From: Chloranthus sessilifolius
Taxonomy: Eukaryota; Streptophyta; Magnoliopsida; Chloranthales; Chloranthaceae
Reading direction: 5' to 3'
DNA length: 64,000 nt
Assembly (NCBI GenBank): GCA_021018995.1
Contig: CM037586.1
Coordinates: forward strand, 146,300,060-146,364,059
This document shows, one piece after another, positions 10,944-22,059 of the stretch. Each line of letters starts with the position of its first letter. Position 1 is the first letter of the stretch. The notes below the pieces were generated by a model. The model searched no databases, was not told the DNA's origin, and saw only the letters and a program-made list of their open reading frames with translations. A program made the translations under genes and the position numbers.

Positions 10944-12125
10944 CTAATGGTTCTTGTGTACCCAGTTTGATGGACTCACGTGTATTCGACCCAATGGGCA
11001 CCAACAAGTTGTGTGCGCCAACTCTATGGGTACCAATGACTCATAGGCAAGTGGCTCGATTGGTTCGTGTGTATTCGGTTCGATCAACTTCAAAGATTCA
11101 AGTGCACTCGACTTCACCAACAATAAGGACTCATGAACAATTGATTCTACGGATACTAACAAATCATGCGTACGTAACTCGGTCGAATCGTGCGTGGGTG
11201 ACTCGGTTGGCTCACGTGTGGGTGACTCAACATCACTACTCCCAAGGGAAATAAAAGTCTCTTTAACACGAACTAGACTTTCATCAGCTTCTTCTATCTC
11301 CTCTTCACTCATCACGGTACTAGGGTTATATACAATTTCTTCCACGTTCACATTTCTCGTCTCTTTCGAACTCTCTCTTTTAGTCAATAAATTTTGAGCG
11401 AAAAATTTCGTGGGGCATCGATAAGCAAAGTGTCCAAATCCGTGACACTTGTAACATTTGTTACGACCACTAATTTTTGGGTTATAAATAGTCGCTCTTT
11501 TCTCGTTATCAATTTGGAGCCTCGTAGGAGTATTCGTGGGTTTCAACGGTGGAACCCTGAAATTAGAGCTCTCTTTAGTGTAGGTGCTCATTGGCTCCAG
11601 TTGGGTGTGTTTATGACATTTATCCACCTTAGCTTCCAAACATCGTAGAAGGTGGAGGTGCGTGAAAGAAACATATTGGTTGATGAGTCGTTCCTTCATC
11701 TCTTCCCATCGTGTGATGGGCTTAGTTCGAGCCAACTTGCGTCGAAACTCCACACTATCCCAATATTTCTTTGCATAGCGTACCAACCTCGTTTTGGTGA
11801 GCCTAACCTTACACTCTTCCGACATGTTATACGAATCAAAATATTCCTCTATGCTAGTCAACCATCCCACGAAGGTCTTCGGGTTCGTCATATCCTCAAA
11901 AGTTGGGACTTCAATTTGAATAGACCTTAGGGATTCACTATCAAGATCATATTTGGGCTCACAATGATGAGAGTATCCTTTAACTCTAATCTCATTGCGA
12001 TTTTCGGGACTTCGCCAAGAATTTGGAGTGTAGTGGTTTCCTCCTTCGGCTAGTATCCTTTCATGACGGGTAAGGAACTCACGGTGACGTGTAAGTGACT
12101 CATACATGATGTTTGAAATAAACAT
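10944..12125 (-). pseudogene. Nested chromovirus gag, near full length
   Basis: A 393-codon frame starting with ATG. Residues about 68-175 look like the retrotransposon Gag core: VPTFEDMTNPKTFVGWL, then KYWDSVE, then WEEMKERLINQY. A CCHC zinc knuckle (CYKCHGFGHFAYRC) follows near residue 235, then an acidic Ser/Glu tail with repeated ESLLLVK / ESLVPIE units. The tail shifts frame near its end and stops early compared with the outer copy. This is the most complete Gag in the window, and the only one with both core and knuckle. Confidence 0.85.
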
Positions 12126-12292
12126 AACTCAAACACAATACTAGAAAAGACATACTATGAACCAACAATGGGTGAGGACATTTGTGAAACACTAGATGTG
12201 CACACTAATGAACACTATTGAAATAAAATGCAATAAGATTGAAATGACATGCAATTATGAAACTAAGTAATGCAAGATAAAAGTTAGACAAA

Positions 12293-13090
12293 TGTGACGG
12301 GGCCAATACTCGAGCTTGCAGCATGGTGCTTGGGGCACGACATGTGGTGCCAGGAGGGCACGCGACATGGGGGCCAAGAGGGCCTTGTGACGTGGTCGCG
12401 CTGCGGGGACGCGACACTGTCGCATGGGGGGGAAGACGCGGGAGCGACACGGACGCGACACAGCCAAGATGGGCTAGCGATGCAGGAGGCGTTGCAGTAT
12501 GCCAAACCAAGGGGTTTGAGGTCCTCCCGCCATTCTGGCGGAATGACTGTTTTACCCTTCTATGTGGGAGAGGAGCTGGAGAGTTGTCTTCCACCCACAC
12601 GGGGCTTTGCGTTGTCAGAGGGGGCGTAAGTGTCTCATAGGCCTGAAAGGGTGGGCCTAGGACGTCGATGCAGCGATGCCGTGTGGCACCCAAGGGAGGT
12701 TGATGCATGGCTCCGGACTACGCGTCGCGGTGCATACGGCTGGGCAACCTCGCGAGAAGAACACTAGAGCGCTGCGTGGGACTCAGTTGAGCACGACAGC
12801 ATGTGGGCCAAGGAAGAACGAGTGCTAGTAATTCGGAACGCACCCGAAGGCAAGTTGCGTGAGACTCAGTTGAGCACGCGAGCGCGAGGCACAAGGTGTG
12901 AGCTTGGTTCGGTATGTGAGCATGACATGATGGCATGGGGAGCTGCATGTCAAGACTGTTGCAAAGCGAGGTACTAGTGCAGTGCACAGGGTGAAGCTTG
13001 AGCAGGCCAAGTTTAGCATAGTGGTGCAAGCGAGGGTGTCGTAAAGGGGCACGATAAGTTGTGTGGTGCTCGAGTATTGGCCCCGTCACA
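12293..13090. mobile_element. 798-bp GC-rich element with 23-bp inverted ends
   Basis: The ends are perfect 23-bp inverted repeats starting TGTGACGGGGCCAATACTCG. It lies inside the GTCTAG-type leader of the nested chromovirus. CAAA precedes the left end and follows the right end, suggesting a 4-bp (or ACAAA 5-bp) target duplication, although the host repeat could mimic this. The interior is much richer in GC than its surroundings. It gives several overlapping open frames on both strands with no recognisable domain, which I treat as GC artefacts. The superfamily is not assigned. Confidence 0.75.
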
Positions 13091-13335
13091 CAAAGGCTAG
13101 ACGAAAAAACTAGCAAACAAAAAATTAGGCAAATGCTAGACAAAAAATTCTAGACAAAAGTTAGACAAAAAATTTCAGACAAAAAAGAGACAAAAGTCAG
13201 TCAAAAAAACTCAGACAAAAACCAGACACAAGTTAGACAGACCCTAGACAAATTTGAAATGATGCAATTCTAAATTAATAACAAAATAAACCTTAAAACC
13301 TATATGAACACTAAAATCCTAAAACTAAACTTGAT
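13091..13335 (-). repeat. Leader repeat of the nested chromovirus
   Basis: Degenerate repeats such as AGACAAAAAATT and CTAGACAAA are the reverse complement of the GTCTG-type leader of the outer copy. The 798-bp insert cuts this leader. Confidence 0.75.
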
Positions 13336-13347
13336 GCTTTGATACCA
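13336..13347 (-). other. PBS of the nested chromovirus
   Basis: On the - strand this reads TGGTATCAAAGC, one change from the initiator tRNA-Met primer site TGGTATCAGAGC. It lies 3 bp inside the 5' LTR. Confidence 0.85.
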
Positions 13348-13350
13348 ATT

Positions 13351-14463
13351 TGATGCGGGTACTTACTAAATGCAATGTAGGGCTGAGATTAAGATTAAAA
13401 TTAATTCAAACAATTAATAAATAACAATTTCTCATAACAAATTATCACGAAAAATTCTAGAAATACAATTAGATGCTTTAATTCCGGCCCAAAATAGCGT
13501 TACTTTCATGTACGTTCCCTATCGCGGATCTAGAAGACTAGAGTTCTTATAAACGGCTAGATCTCCGATAGTTTTAGGGCGTCGAACGAACTCGCAAGCG
13601 AGTTCTCTTGATACCAAGCGAAAATAAATGGCTAATAGAGTTAATGATGAACAAAAGGTTGGTTTTGAATTTTTATGAAATCAATAGGTTAGATCTGAGA
13701 TTTAATGGATAAATAAATAATTAGGATTAAGCTACTTACGCAAACTGTAGATCTAAAGAAGATAGAGATGGAAGAAGAGTTGGCCTCGCACCAAACCGCA
13801 AGCGGGAATCGAAGAATCACTCTCCGTTTTGAGAGAATCGCACTCTCACGAAAGTTTAGAACTGTCAATTTTGCATAAGCAATTTTCATTAACTAAAAAG
13901 TTATAATAAAAGTGTTTACAAGCCTTTAAATAGGCTAATCAATGTATAAAATTAGAAATCCTAGTATAACTTTAATTCCTAATTCAAATAAAGAAATATC
14001 TTAATTTTTCTAAAACAATAAAGTCCTAAAACAATAAGGAAACTAATCATATTTCTAATAAAAGAAACAACTCTTATTTTCTAAAACAAAATAATAAAAG
14101 AGACTAACCCTAATTCAATTAGGATTCTTGAAATTCGTCACTTTCTGTGCAGCTTCCAAAAACTGACCATAACTTCTTCAATACTTGTCGGAATTGCACG
14201 TTTTTTGGCCCATTGGAAAGCTACTTCGATAAGCTTTCAAATATGACCAATTTCGCATCAATTTGACTTTGTTTAACACTTCAAAATAGGCTAAACATAA
14301 AAGTGACGGGATTGAAAGTTAAAGACCTTAATTAATTTTAGATTTCCTTCTTTTTGATTAAACGAGGCTTTTTTTAAAAACCCATTCGCGGGTCCACTTT
14401 CTTTTTTGAAGTCTCCTCTTTATCCGACCATGATTCAAACAGGCGGATCTAAAGTTCGCATAA
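13351..14463 (-). repeat. 5' LTR of the nested chromovirus
   Basis: 1113 bp, TGATGCGGGTAC to GTTCGCATAA on the + strand. Its last position pair differs from the usual CATCA. It is colinear with the 8187-9311 LTR. Confidence 0.9.
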
Positions 14464-14468
14464 GTGAT

Positions 14469-15065
14469 TTTGTGATGGTTCGGAATAGACCCGAGCGATT
14501 CCCGCAAGGAGTTGCAAAGAAGTTATAAGCTCGCGGTGTTGAACTCTATTAGATCTGGAAGCGTGTTGATTCTATTGCTCACATCTTAGATATTCTGTCA
14601 GAATTGGTGATTAGCACGACTTTCAATGTGGAGGACCTTGTTCCATTCCATGGCTCTTTAATCATCCCTGCCAACCCCTTTGAGCCTTTTATATTCGATG
14701 ACCCAATTATCCCCCTACCCATGCCATTACCTCCACCTACTCGGCAAATTCTTGAGATCATCGAAGATGTGTTGGAAGATCAGATTATGTCCACCAACCA
14801 AGGGAGACTTTAGAAGCATTTGGTCAAGTGGAAGAACAAGAGCGATTCAGAGAATACGTGGATTATACAAGACTTTCAACAGATTGACCCGGATCTCTTG
14901 GACCTTTATCACAACCAGTATCTATCGGGAATGCATCCTTTTAACCTGGGGAGAGTTGATGGGGACGTCCGATTCAAGTCGCTTCGGATCAAGGTTCCCT
15001 GTATATATTGTCTGTGATCGCGACTGTGAAAATCCATGCCAACCAAAGTTTGAGGTCGAACTTTA
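14469..15065 (+). pseudogene. Outer chromovirus integrase tail and chromodomain (broken)
   Basis: Continues the frame left at 8186: FVMVRNRPERF follows EFQEGD once the nested element and one GTGAT are removed. It then contains stops within the integrase tail. Two open stretches (14604-14813 and 14820-15017) carry a chromodomain resembling the nested copy's, for example VKWKNKSDSENTWI. A stop lies between them. An AGGGGA tract just upstream of the 3' LTR is the likely polypurine primer site. Confidence 0.82.
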
Positions 15066-15077
15066 AGTACAGGGGAT

Positions 15078-17071
15078 TGATGCAAATTTTAGTTCTGCCT
15101 GTTTGAGACGTCAAAAAAGAAAGTGGACCCGCGAATGGGTTTTTAAAACAAGGCTCGTTAAAGACCTGTTTGATTAGAAAGAAGAAAATCCAAAATTTAT
15201 TAGGCTCTTTAACTTTCAATCCCGTCACTTTTTTGTTTGACCTATTTTGAAGCATCAAACGAAGTCGGATTGATGCGAAATTGGTCGTATTTGAAAGCTT
15301 ATCGAAGTAGCTTTCCAGCGAGCCAAAAATTGAGCAATTCGAACAAGTATTGAAGAAGTTATGGTCAGTTTTCAGAAGCTGCACAGAAAATGATGAATTT
15401 CAAGAATCCTAATAGAATTAGGATTAGTCTCTTTTATTATTTTATTTTAGAACATAAGAGTTGTTTCTTTTATTAGAAATAGGATTGGTTTCCTTATTGT
15501 TTTAGGACTTTATTTTATTGTTTTAGAAGAATTATGATATTTCTTTTATTTGAACTAGAAATTAGAGTTATACTAGGATTTGTAGTTTTATGCATTGGTT
15601 AGCCTATTTAAAGGCTCGTAAACACTTTTATTATAATTTTTTTTAGTTAATGAAAATTGCTTATGCAAAATTGAGAGTTCTAAACTTTCGTGAGTGTGTG
15701 ATTCTCTCAAAACGGAGAGCGATTCTTCGATTCTCGCTTGCGGTTTGGTGCGAGGCCAACTCTTCTTCCATCTCTATCTTTTTTAGATCTATAGTTGCGT
15801 AAGTAATGTAACCCTAGTTATTTTATTTATTTCATAAAATACAAAATTAACCTATTTGTTCATCATAAATCATTACTAGCCTTTTAATGTTGTTCGGTAT
15901 TGAGAGAACCCGCTTGAGTGTTCGTTCGAAGCCCTAAAACTAGGGGTGTTTTCGAGTCGGTTTTGAGGCAAAACCGAAACCGAACCGATAACTATCAATT
16001 TCTATTTTATGAAACCGAAACCGAACCGATAAGGTTCAAAACCGAAACCGAACCGATAACTATCGGTTCGGTCGGTTTTCGGTTTCTGAACCTCAATTAT
16101 TTATTTATTTTTATTAGGAAGCCATTGTCAATTCATAAGGGTTAGACTATTGAAGACTCTGTAGGTTGTTGCCTATATCGCTAATTCGCTATTAACCATC
16201 TAAAAGTAGGTGATTGATCAGATGGCTAAGAACATTTCCCAGAAATTAATGCACTAATAGGACAGTCCAAATTGATGGGCATTTTCTATATAATTTTATT
16301 TTAAATAAAAAATGACAAATATATAAGAACAATTCAGGAAACCAAAATTCGAAATACAAGACCCCAAAACCCAAATCAACACAAATACAAACTACAAAGG
16401 GAGTCTTAAGAAAACCCAAAATCACAAATTCAAATATACTATACAGAAATCACAAGTAAACAAAATGGGGTCTTAAAACCTCATAAATACACATCCTTTA
16501 AACCCATTACCACTCCTCAAAGCCTTTAACTTAAATGGTTCTTCCAACAACAGAAAAAGACATGAGAATATAAGATTTCAAAGGGGAAAAACAGACTTCT
16601 TTGTTTGCAACCTAAGTTTTGTATGCACTATGCACTTATGCAGCCGTGTAGCACCACTATCGGTTTCTTATCGGTTCGGTTTCGGTTTTTTAACGTTAAA
16701 ACCAAAACCAAACTGATAACTATCGGTTTTTGTTTTTCAAAATCGAAACCGAACTAATATGTCCCAAAACCGAAATCGAACCGAAATTCGGGTCGGTTTC
16801 GGTCAGTTTGGTCGGTTCGGGTCGGTTTATGCACATCCCTACCTAAAACTATCGGAGATCTAGCCGTTCATAAGAAAATTAGTCTTTTAGATCTGCGATA
16901 GGGAACGCACACTAAAGTAACGCTATTTTTGGGCCGAAATTAAATCACTTAATTGAATTTCTAGAATTTTCCATGGTAATTTGTTATGAGAATTTGTTAT
17001 TTTTTAATTGATTAAATTAATTTTAATCCTAATCTCAGTCCTAGCATTGCATTTAGTAAGTTCCCACATCA
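15078..17071 (+). repeat. 3' LTR of the outer chromovirus, with hAT insertion
   Basis: Begins TGATGCAAAT and ends TTCCCACATCA, followed by the duplication CATAC. Without the 901-bp insert and its duplicated 8 bp, it would be about 1085 bp. It keeps the block missing from the 5' LTR. Confidence 0.9.
15941..16841. mobile_element. hAT-type non-autonomous element in LTR (901 bp)
   Basis: The ends are TAGGGGTGTTTTCG and, inverted, TAGGGATGTGCATAAACC. The flanks are a perfect 8-bp duplication CCTAAAAC at 15933-15940 and 16842-16849. The interior near both ends is made of AAACCGAAACCGAACCG-type words. No transposase is seen. An 8-bp duplication with a TAGGG terminus points to hAT. Confidence 0.9.
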
Positions 17072-17270
17072 CATACTCTTTTGTCAGACATCAGTTCAAA
17101 ATATGTTCTACCACTTGGACAATTTGGATTGATCAAAGATGTGTGCCACATGGCATAGAAGGGTGGTGTTGAGGGTTTTATCCATTGATGTAGGCGATGC
17201 CCCATTAATCCTTAGAAATTAAAACTTGAGTATGCTATAAAGTGTTATGACCTTGGAGATAACTGCTCTT

Positions 17271-18363
17271 GTAGAGTGCTTACTGAGATACGTTATTCAC
17301 ATATGATGTCCATTTTGGAGTATTTGCTTAGTATTTTCTTTGACATGGGCCCACATAGGTCTACATTTTTGTGGGTAATTCAACTGAAGTTGGTGGGACC
17401 TCACCGTTATTATTAAGAGAAAAATAGATGATTACAAACGAGTGAACTCTTGATACAGATCATCCCATAGGAGAGAGTTCAAAATTTCCGTAAGCTGGGC
17501 CCAAATTCTCCATGAAGTCAGCATACCTATCGATTACCTTCCATATATGAGTCAGCTTACATGATTCAAATTTCTTAACTTCCGTCTTGATATCTTCAAT
17601 CAGGTAGAGATATCTCCATGGCTTCTTATAGGTATCTTGAATGCACCAGCTTGCAATTTGGTTATCAGATTCGATATGCAGTCTTCTAATGTTACTAGAA
17701 TATCCGAGCTCTCAACGGACCTGCATATGAATCGATCATCTCCCCATTATTGTTTCTTAAAACACCCCCAATACCAGATTTTCGTCCAGCTATAGATCCC
17801 TTCGAATTCAGCTTTATTATTCCCTAGTCAGGCACAATCCATAAAATATGCTCGTAGACTTTCTTTACTGAGTGGTTCACAGTTCAAAGGTCACCATATG
17901 AGTTGGTGATATCCTGAGTAGATGCCAATTGGACGGTCCTAACTGCCAATCAAATACACTTTCTTGTTGAATGTGGATCACTGACCATAAATTTAGTGAC
18001 CGTTCATTTACTGCCTCTCGGTTTTACGGTTACACTTGTACGTTGTAGAGTGCTTACTGCTTAATGAGATATGTTACTCCAATACAGTATGGATTTAGTT
18101 TTTACACATGAAGTATCAGACACAGGTATGCAGTCCATTTTGAAGTATTTGCATAGTATTTCCTTTGACATGGGCTCACATAGGTCGACATTCCAGAGCA
18201 GTCGTTTGGCTGGTCACCATGGGAGTTGGCGATATCCTGAGTTCATGCCAATCGGACGATCCTAACTGCCCATCAAATACACTTTCTTGCTGAATGTGGA
18301 TTACTGACCATAAATTTAATAACCGTTCATTTACTGCCTCTCGGTTTTACAGTTACACGTGTA
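17271..18363. repeat. Interleaved direct duplications
   Basis: One block (about 17271-17376, starting GTAGAGTGCTTACTGAG) recurs at about 18045-18195. A second block (17889-18040, GGTCACCATATGAGTTGG) recurs at 18212-18363, with the same run of AACCGTTCATTTACTGCC near its end. The order suggests a local duplication followed by divergence. No gene is seen in it apart from the RNase H fragment. Confidence 0.75.
17465..17835 (-). pseudogene. LINE RNase H-like domain fragment
   Basis: On the - strand, with frameshifts, this reads KLNSKGSIAGRKSGIGGVLR, then NNNGEMIDSYAGPL, then ESDNQIASWCIQDTYKKPW and LIEDIKTEVKKFESC. This matches the plant RNase H-like (RVT_3) domain at the end of LINE ORF2, including the DGS-type start and the ESDN motif. 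The first acidic residue reads Lys in this copy. Decayed, with stops. Confidence 0.7.
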
Positions 18364-18439
18364 TGATTGGCATGATTTTTTGGCTGTCACCAATTGTGGT
18401 GGCAAGCTATGTGGATGATCTGCATTGCTTAGAAAGTTA

Positions 18440-18681
18440 GACTCATGCTAGGTGGCTACGTAGGGGCAGCGGCCAGTCCCAACTGTTTGAACCTGATTTT
18501 GTGTTCGACAGGGTTTGCAGCCATTGGATAGACGAGAATCTTGACTCCCACAGTTTCCATTTTGATAGGATGACATGTAGTCAAGATTCTCTTTTATCCA
18601 ATGGCTGCAAAACTGGTTGAACAAGAAATCAGGTTCAGCCGGTTGGACCTGACCCTTGCCCGGCTACATAGACTCATGGAG
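18440..18681. mobile_element. Fold-back MITE with about 100-bp arms
   Basis: The left arm (about 18443-18548) and right arm (about 18575-18681) are inverted copies. Shared core words are TTTGCAGCCATTGGATA and GAGAATCTTGACT. The loop between the arms is about 25 bp. The arms differ by scattered substitutions. I could not fix the target duplication. Confidence 0.75.
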
Positions 18682-18684
18682 TGG

Positions 18685-19045
18685 CCAGTGGCAGTCATCT
18701 TGTTACAAGGCTCTAAAAAATTAGCTACATTGGAAATGACCAACACTCCCTCGTCAGTTTCTAGGTGTTTAAATCCCCCCTGTACCGACAATAACTAAAA
18801 AAACCTTCATCTATATGGAACACGATCACGAAATCTGCGTACTTTTTTTCAATGTCGCGAATTAATCATGTTTTTTTCTCTTCTTGTTTGGATACTTTTT
18901 CCGTTAATTTGCGACTTATTGAAAAAGTCAATTTTTATAGTTACTGAGATATTCAAGGTTTTTATTTATTTATATTTATTATTATTATTGTTACTATTCT
19001 GTCGAATGAACAGACACAGAAAATAGCTATAATATACTTTTTTCT
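18685..19045. other. No gene seen
   Basis: AT-rich sequence leading to the (AC)n(AT)n microsatellite. Short open frames have no domain. Confidence 0.6.
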
Positions 19046-19046
19046 G

Positions 19047-19048
<2 letters not shown>

Positions 19049-19106
<58 letters not shown>
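19049..19106. repeat. (AC)n(AT)n compound microsatellite
   Basis: About 16 AC units followed directly by about 12 AT units. Confidence 0.95.
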
Positions 19107-19109
<3 letters not shown>

Positions 19110-19532
19110 GCTTCCAACTTTTTCCTGATTTGTGAGTTTTTACCTTCACCAAGTAATACGTGCACTCTGACTCTGTGACAATGATTCAAAATTTGATCGT
19201 TTCCTTAAATAAACAGGATCACTGATCTCTTTTCTCAGTAACTAAAAATCTTGGTCAAAATTTAGGAAATGTGTCCAAATCACCAGCCTTAGGAGTCAAA
19301 TTTTACGACCATCCAACCCAAGTCCAGGTTTTGATTATCAAAGTATGCCTCTGACCTTTGATGTACCAGTTTTTCTACTCCATGCATACCACATGTTAAC
19401 TCGGACTAGTAAGCTTCGCTGATAGGATGTTGCAACAAGTTGCTTCCTCCAACATTTGACAAGATCAAAGTTCTGAATGGTGGATGTTGGGAGGTGGTAG
19501 AAAGTGGGAATGTGTTGATTTTCTGTCATGAT

Positions 19533-19716
19533 CAAGGATCAAAATATTGGTTTCGTTTTCGGTTTCGGGCATGACCGAAGCCGAAAATTTGACCGAAAAT
19601 TTCACTGTCATACAGAATTTGACCGAAATTTCGGGGGTTGTTTTCGTTTCGGTGAGGACCAAAACCAATAAATTTCGGCCGATAATTTGAATTATTGGCC
19701 GAAATTTTGAACCATG
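19533..19716. mobile_element. hAT MITE of the GGATCAAAATTTCGG family (184 bp)
   Basis: Starts CAAGGATCAAAATATTGG and ends CCGAAATTTTGAACCATG. It is flanked by a perfect 8-bp duplication GTCATGAT (19525-19532 and 19717-19724). The interior is rich in CCGAAA words. This copy defines the family ends unambiguously. Confidence 0.92.
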
Positions 19717-19724
19717 GTCATGAT

Positions 19725-22056
19725 TACCAATCTTATAGTCCAAGTACAACATATGAGAATCCAGCCAAGCAAGTTAAGCAACTGCATATTAAATCAAAGT
19801 TTTTAAAGTCAGAAGGTTGGGTTGAGGTGATCAGGCTCTATGAGGCAGGCTTAAGCCCCAAGGGGGGATGAGGGGTTAAGCCTTGAAAATTAATTAAATG
19901 ATGTTAAAAAATTAAAAACAAATAAAAAGGAAAAATGAATAAAATAATAGCATAAAAAAAAATAAGATGACCAAAATTCTAAAAAATAATGAAAATATTC
20001 CTGTTTCATGAAGTATGAATGGTCAAAGTGTACGTTCATGGGTTTCATGGATGTTGGGAATTTGCGTGCATATGAAGGTTTATTTGTGTAGGTATCAGTG
20101 TTCTTAACGGCGTTTGGGGCAGCTGCTTGGGCTGTTCGGGCGCCTAGTTTTAGCCCTGGGCATCTCCTCGGGCCGTCTGGGGTACCCACCCGGACGTTTT
20201 AAAGTTGGGGCTGGGCCGGTTGATTTTTAAATTAACAGGTATTTACGGGGTAGGTTGCTTTATCAAAGGGCCGGGCATATACGATTTTTTCATTGGACAC
20301 CACCCAACCCGAACCGTCGACAGCCCTTAAGCTTTAAGGCCCTTATTGCCTAGGGATAATGGTTTCTGACCGACATTTAAATGATCTTATACACTAAAGT
20401 TAAAGACTTTTAATCTCACACCATTGAAGTGTGCTACCATTATGCCACGTGGTGAGCGGTTGGGATCAATCTAAATTGTCCAAAGTGGCAATCTATCATT
20501 GAAACATGTCTTAGCCCAATGAAACATTCCTATTAAGTAAATTTGAACCATCCGATTGATGAGCTTATAAGTGAATATGAATGCGTATATTAAATTATAT
20601 ACATTTATGTTGAAATAAAGTATGCATATCACTATATATATACTAGTAAAAATGCACGTGTGTTTCACGTGTTAATTTATAAAATTTACTAAATATCAGT
20701 ATATAACTTATTATGTTTTATATTTAAGTTTTTTTTTCTTTCTATCTTTTATATGTGATTGTGCTGGACAAATTTAAAAGTAAGATAACTTTATTGAAGA
20801 TAAAAAAAACAATAGTGTTTATTATAAACGACAAAAAATAAAAAAATATTTAGTCATTTGAATTATACTTTTTTAAGGAGCTTTTTCAATAAGTTCTCCT
20901 AAAATTTTTTTAACATAAAATTTTTATGAGCACCTACACTTTGAATCTAATGGCTATATAATTGGAGATCTATGTAAATGATAGACAACAATATACTACT
21001 CTATGTTCATAGCAGCTTTGGGTGCACATAAACTTTTCTCAATTTCCTTTTCTCTTCTCAAGATTCTTTGTGTGGAGGATTGGGATGAGGAAGGATCCCT
21101 ACTGTTTGATTCAAAGCAGTCAAATAGTTTTTTAAATGGGTGCCCTCAAAGATTTAGTGAGTGCAAATGAAGGTTTCCTTAAAAGGCGTGTTGATGGGAG
21201 ATCTCAAACGCTCCATCAAATTACCTTAAGTTGACCTTTGATCATATTCTCTTTAAGTTTTTATTTCAGATTTGATTGGAAGGTGAGAATTAACCGCCAT
21301 ATTTCTGTATCAGATATTTGATTAGATCAAACTCAATCCCTAGCTTGACCTCACCCAAACTGCAAATCCCAATCTGATCTGATACACCCCCCCCCCTAAT
21401 TTCCATGATTTTTATAGATAAAAGGTTGGGCCACCGACGGTCAAATTTATGCGCCAACCCAGTAAAAAATCTTGGTCGAGCATGTCGCGAATTAGGTCGA
21501 CCTAATACGTAAGTGTTAAAATAGGAAATGCCTAACGTGGCACTATTATTGGAAAGATAAATTTGAATTGATAAGAGAGACTTTGGCTATATTACATGAG
21601 TTGAAAGTGGACTCTGGCTATGAGTTAAAAAAGGAACCGGGTAAAGTGGAGCAGCTATTATGACTTCTAGACTTGGTAATGAAAGTTTTTAGGGGCAGGT
21701 TAGGCTAAGTAGGGGCAATTTGTTCTTAAGACGCATGGAAACAAAATTTGACAGAAATTATGAGTCATTCGTATTTTAAGATATATACACACTTCAGGGC
21801 CGCCCGGATTTTGGGGCGCCCGCTTGGGTGCTGACCAATGATTTCTGCCTGAACATCCACCTTACCGCCTAAACCCGCCCAACGATTTTAAGAACATTGG
21901 CAGGCATGCTAAGACTGGTCCATGCATGATGTATCAACGTCAGTCCAGAGCCTATGTACCTAATACAAACTCTTTTAACAACTGAATTACAATAATAAAT
22001 CTTTAACTATGTAGTTAGCATCAAGTTACCAACTACCAAATAGGAAAACAATGCAG
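19725..22056. other. Transposon-derived gene-free stretch
   Basis: No supported gene in about 2.3 kb. Inverted words GTGTTCTTAACGGCGTTTGG (20100) and CCCAACGATTTTAAGAACAT (21870-21895) could be the two ends of one decayed element. A GGGCC-rich segment around 20210-20335 ends CGTCGACAGCCCTTAAG, like the hAT-type ends seen elsewhere. The rest is AT-rich. Confidence 0.5.
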
Positions 22057-22059
22057 TAA

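Larger units (their letters stand above)
8187..14463 (-). mobile_element. Nested chromovirus copy, opposite orientation
   Basis: Two - strand LTRs (13351-14463 as 5', 8187-9311 as 3') enclose gag, an integrase end and a chromodomain. The 5-bp duplication GTGAT occurs at 8182-8186 and 14464-14468. The outer boundary at 14463 reads CATAA instead of CATCA. It is the same family as its host: same LTR type, same GTCTG leader, same gag tail and the same missing pol section. It carries a 798-bp insert at 12293-13090. Because it interrupts the outer copy, it is the younger insertion. Confidence 0.93.
5105..17071 (+). mobile_element. Outer Ty3/gypsy chromovirus copy, split by a nested copy
   Basis: Two + strand LTRs (5105-6053 and 15078-17071) bound the element. 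They begin TGATGC and end CACATAA or CACATCA. The whole is flanked by a perfect 5-bp duplication CATAC at 5100-5104 and 17072-17076. A PBS follows the 5' LTR and an AGGGGA tract precedes the 3' LTR. The internal region holds a gag remnant, an integrase end and a chromodomain but no protease, reverse transcriptase or RNase H. It is interrupted at 8186 by an opposite-strand copy of the same family. Removing that copy rejoins EFQEGD with FVMVRN in frame. Without the nested copy and the hAT insert, the element would be about 4.8 kb. Confidence 0.93.

Noticed and set aside
12205-13143. Several long overlapping open frames on both strands
   Set aside because: They overlap on opposite strands in a GC-rich insert, have Pro/Arg/Cys-biased composition and no domain. 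GC-rich DNA makes long frames by chance.
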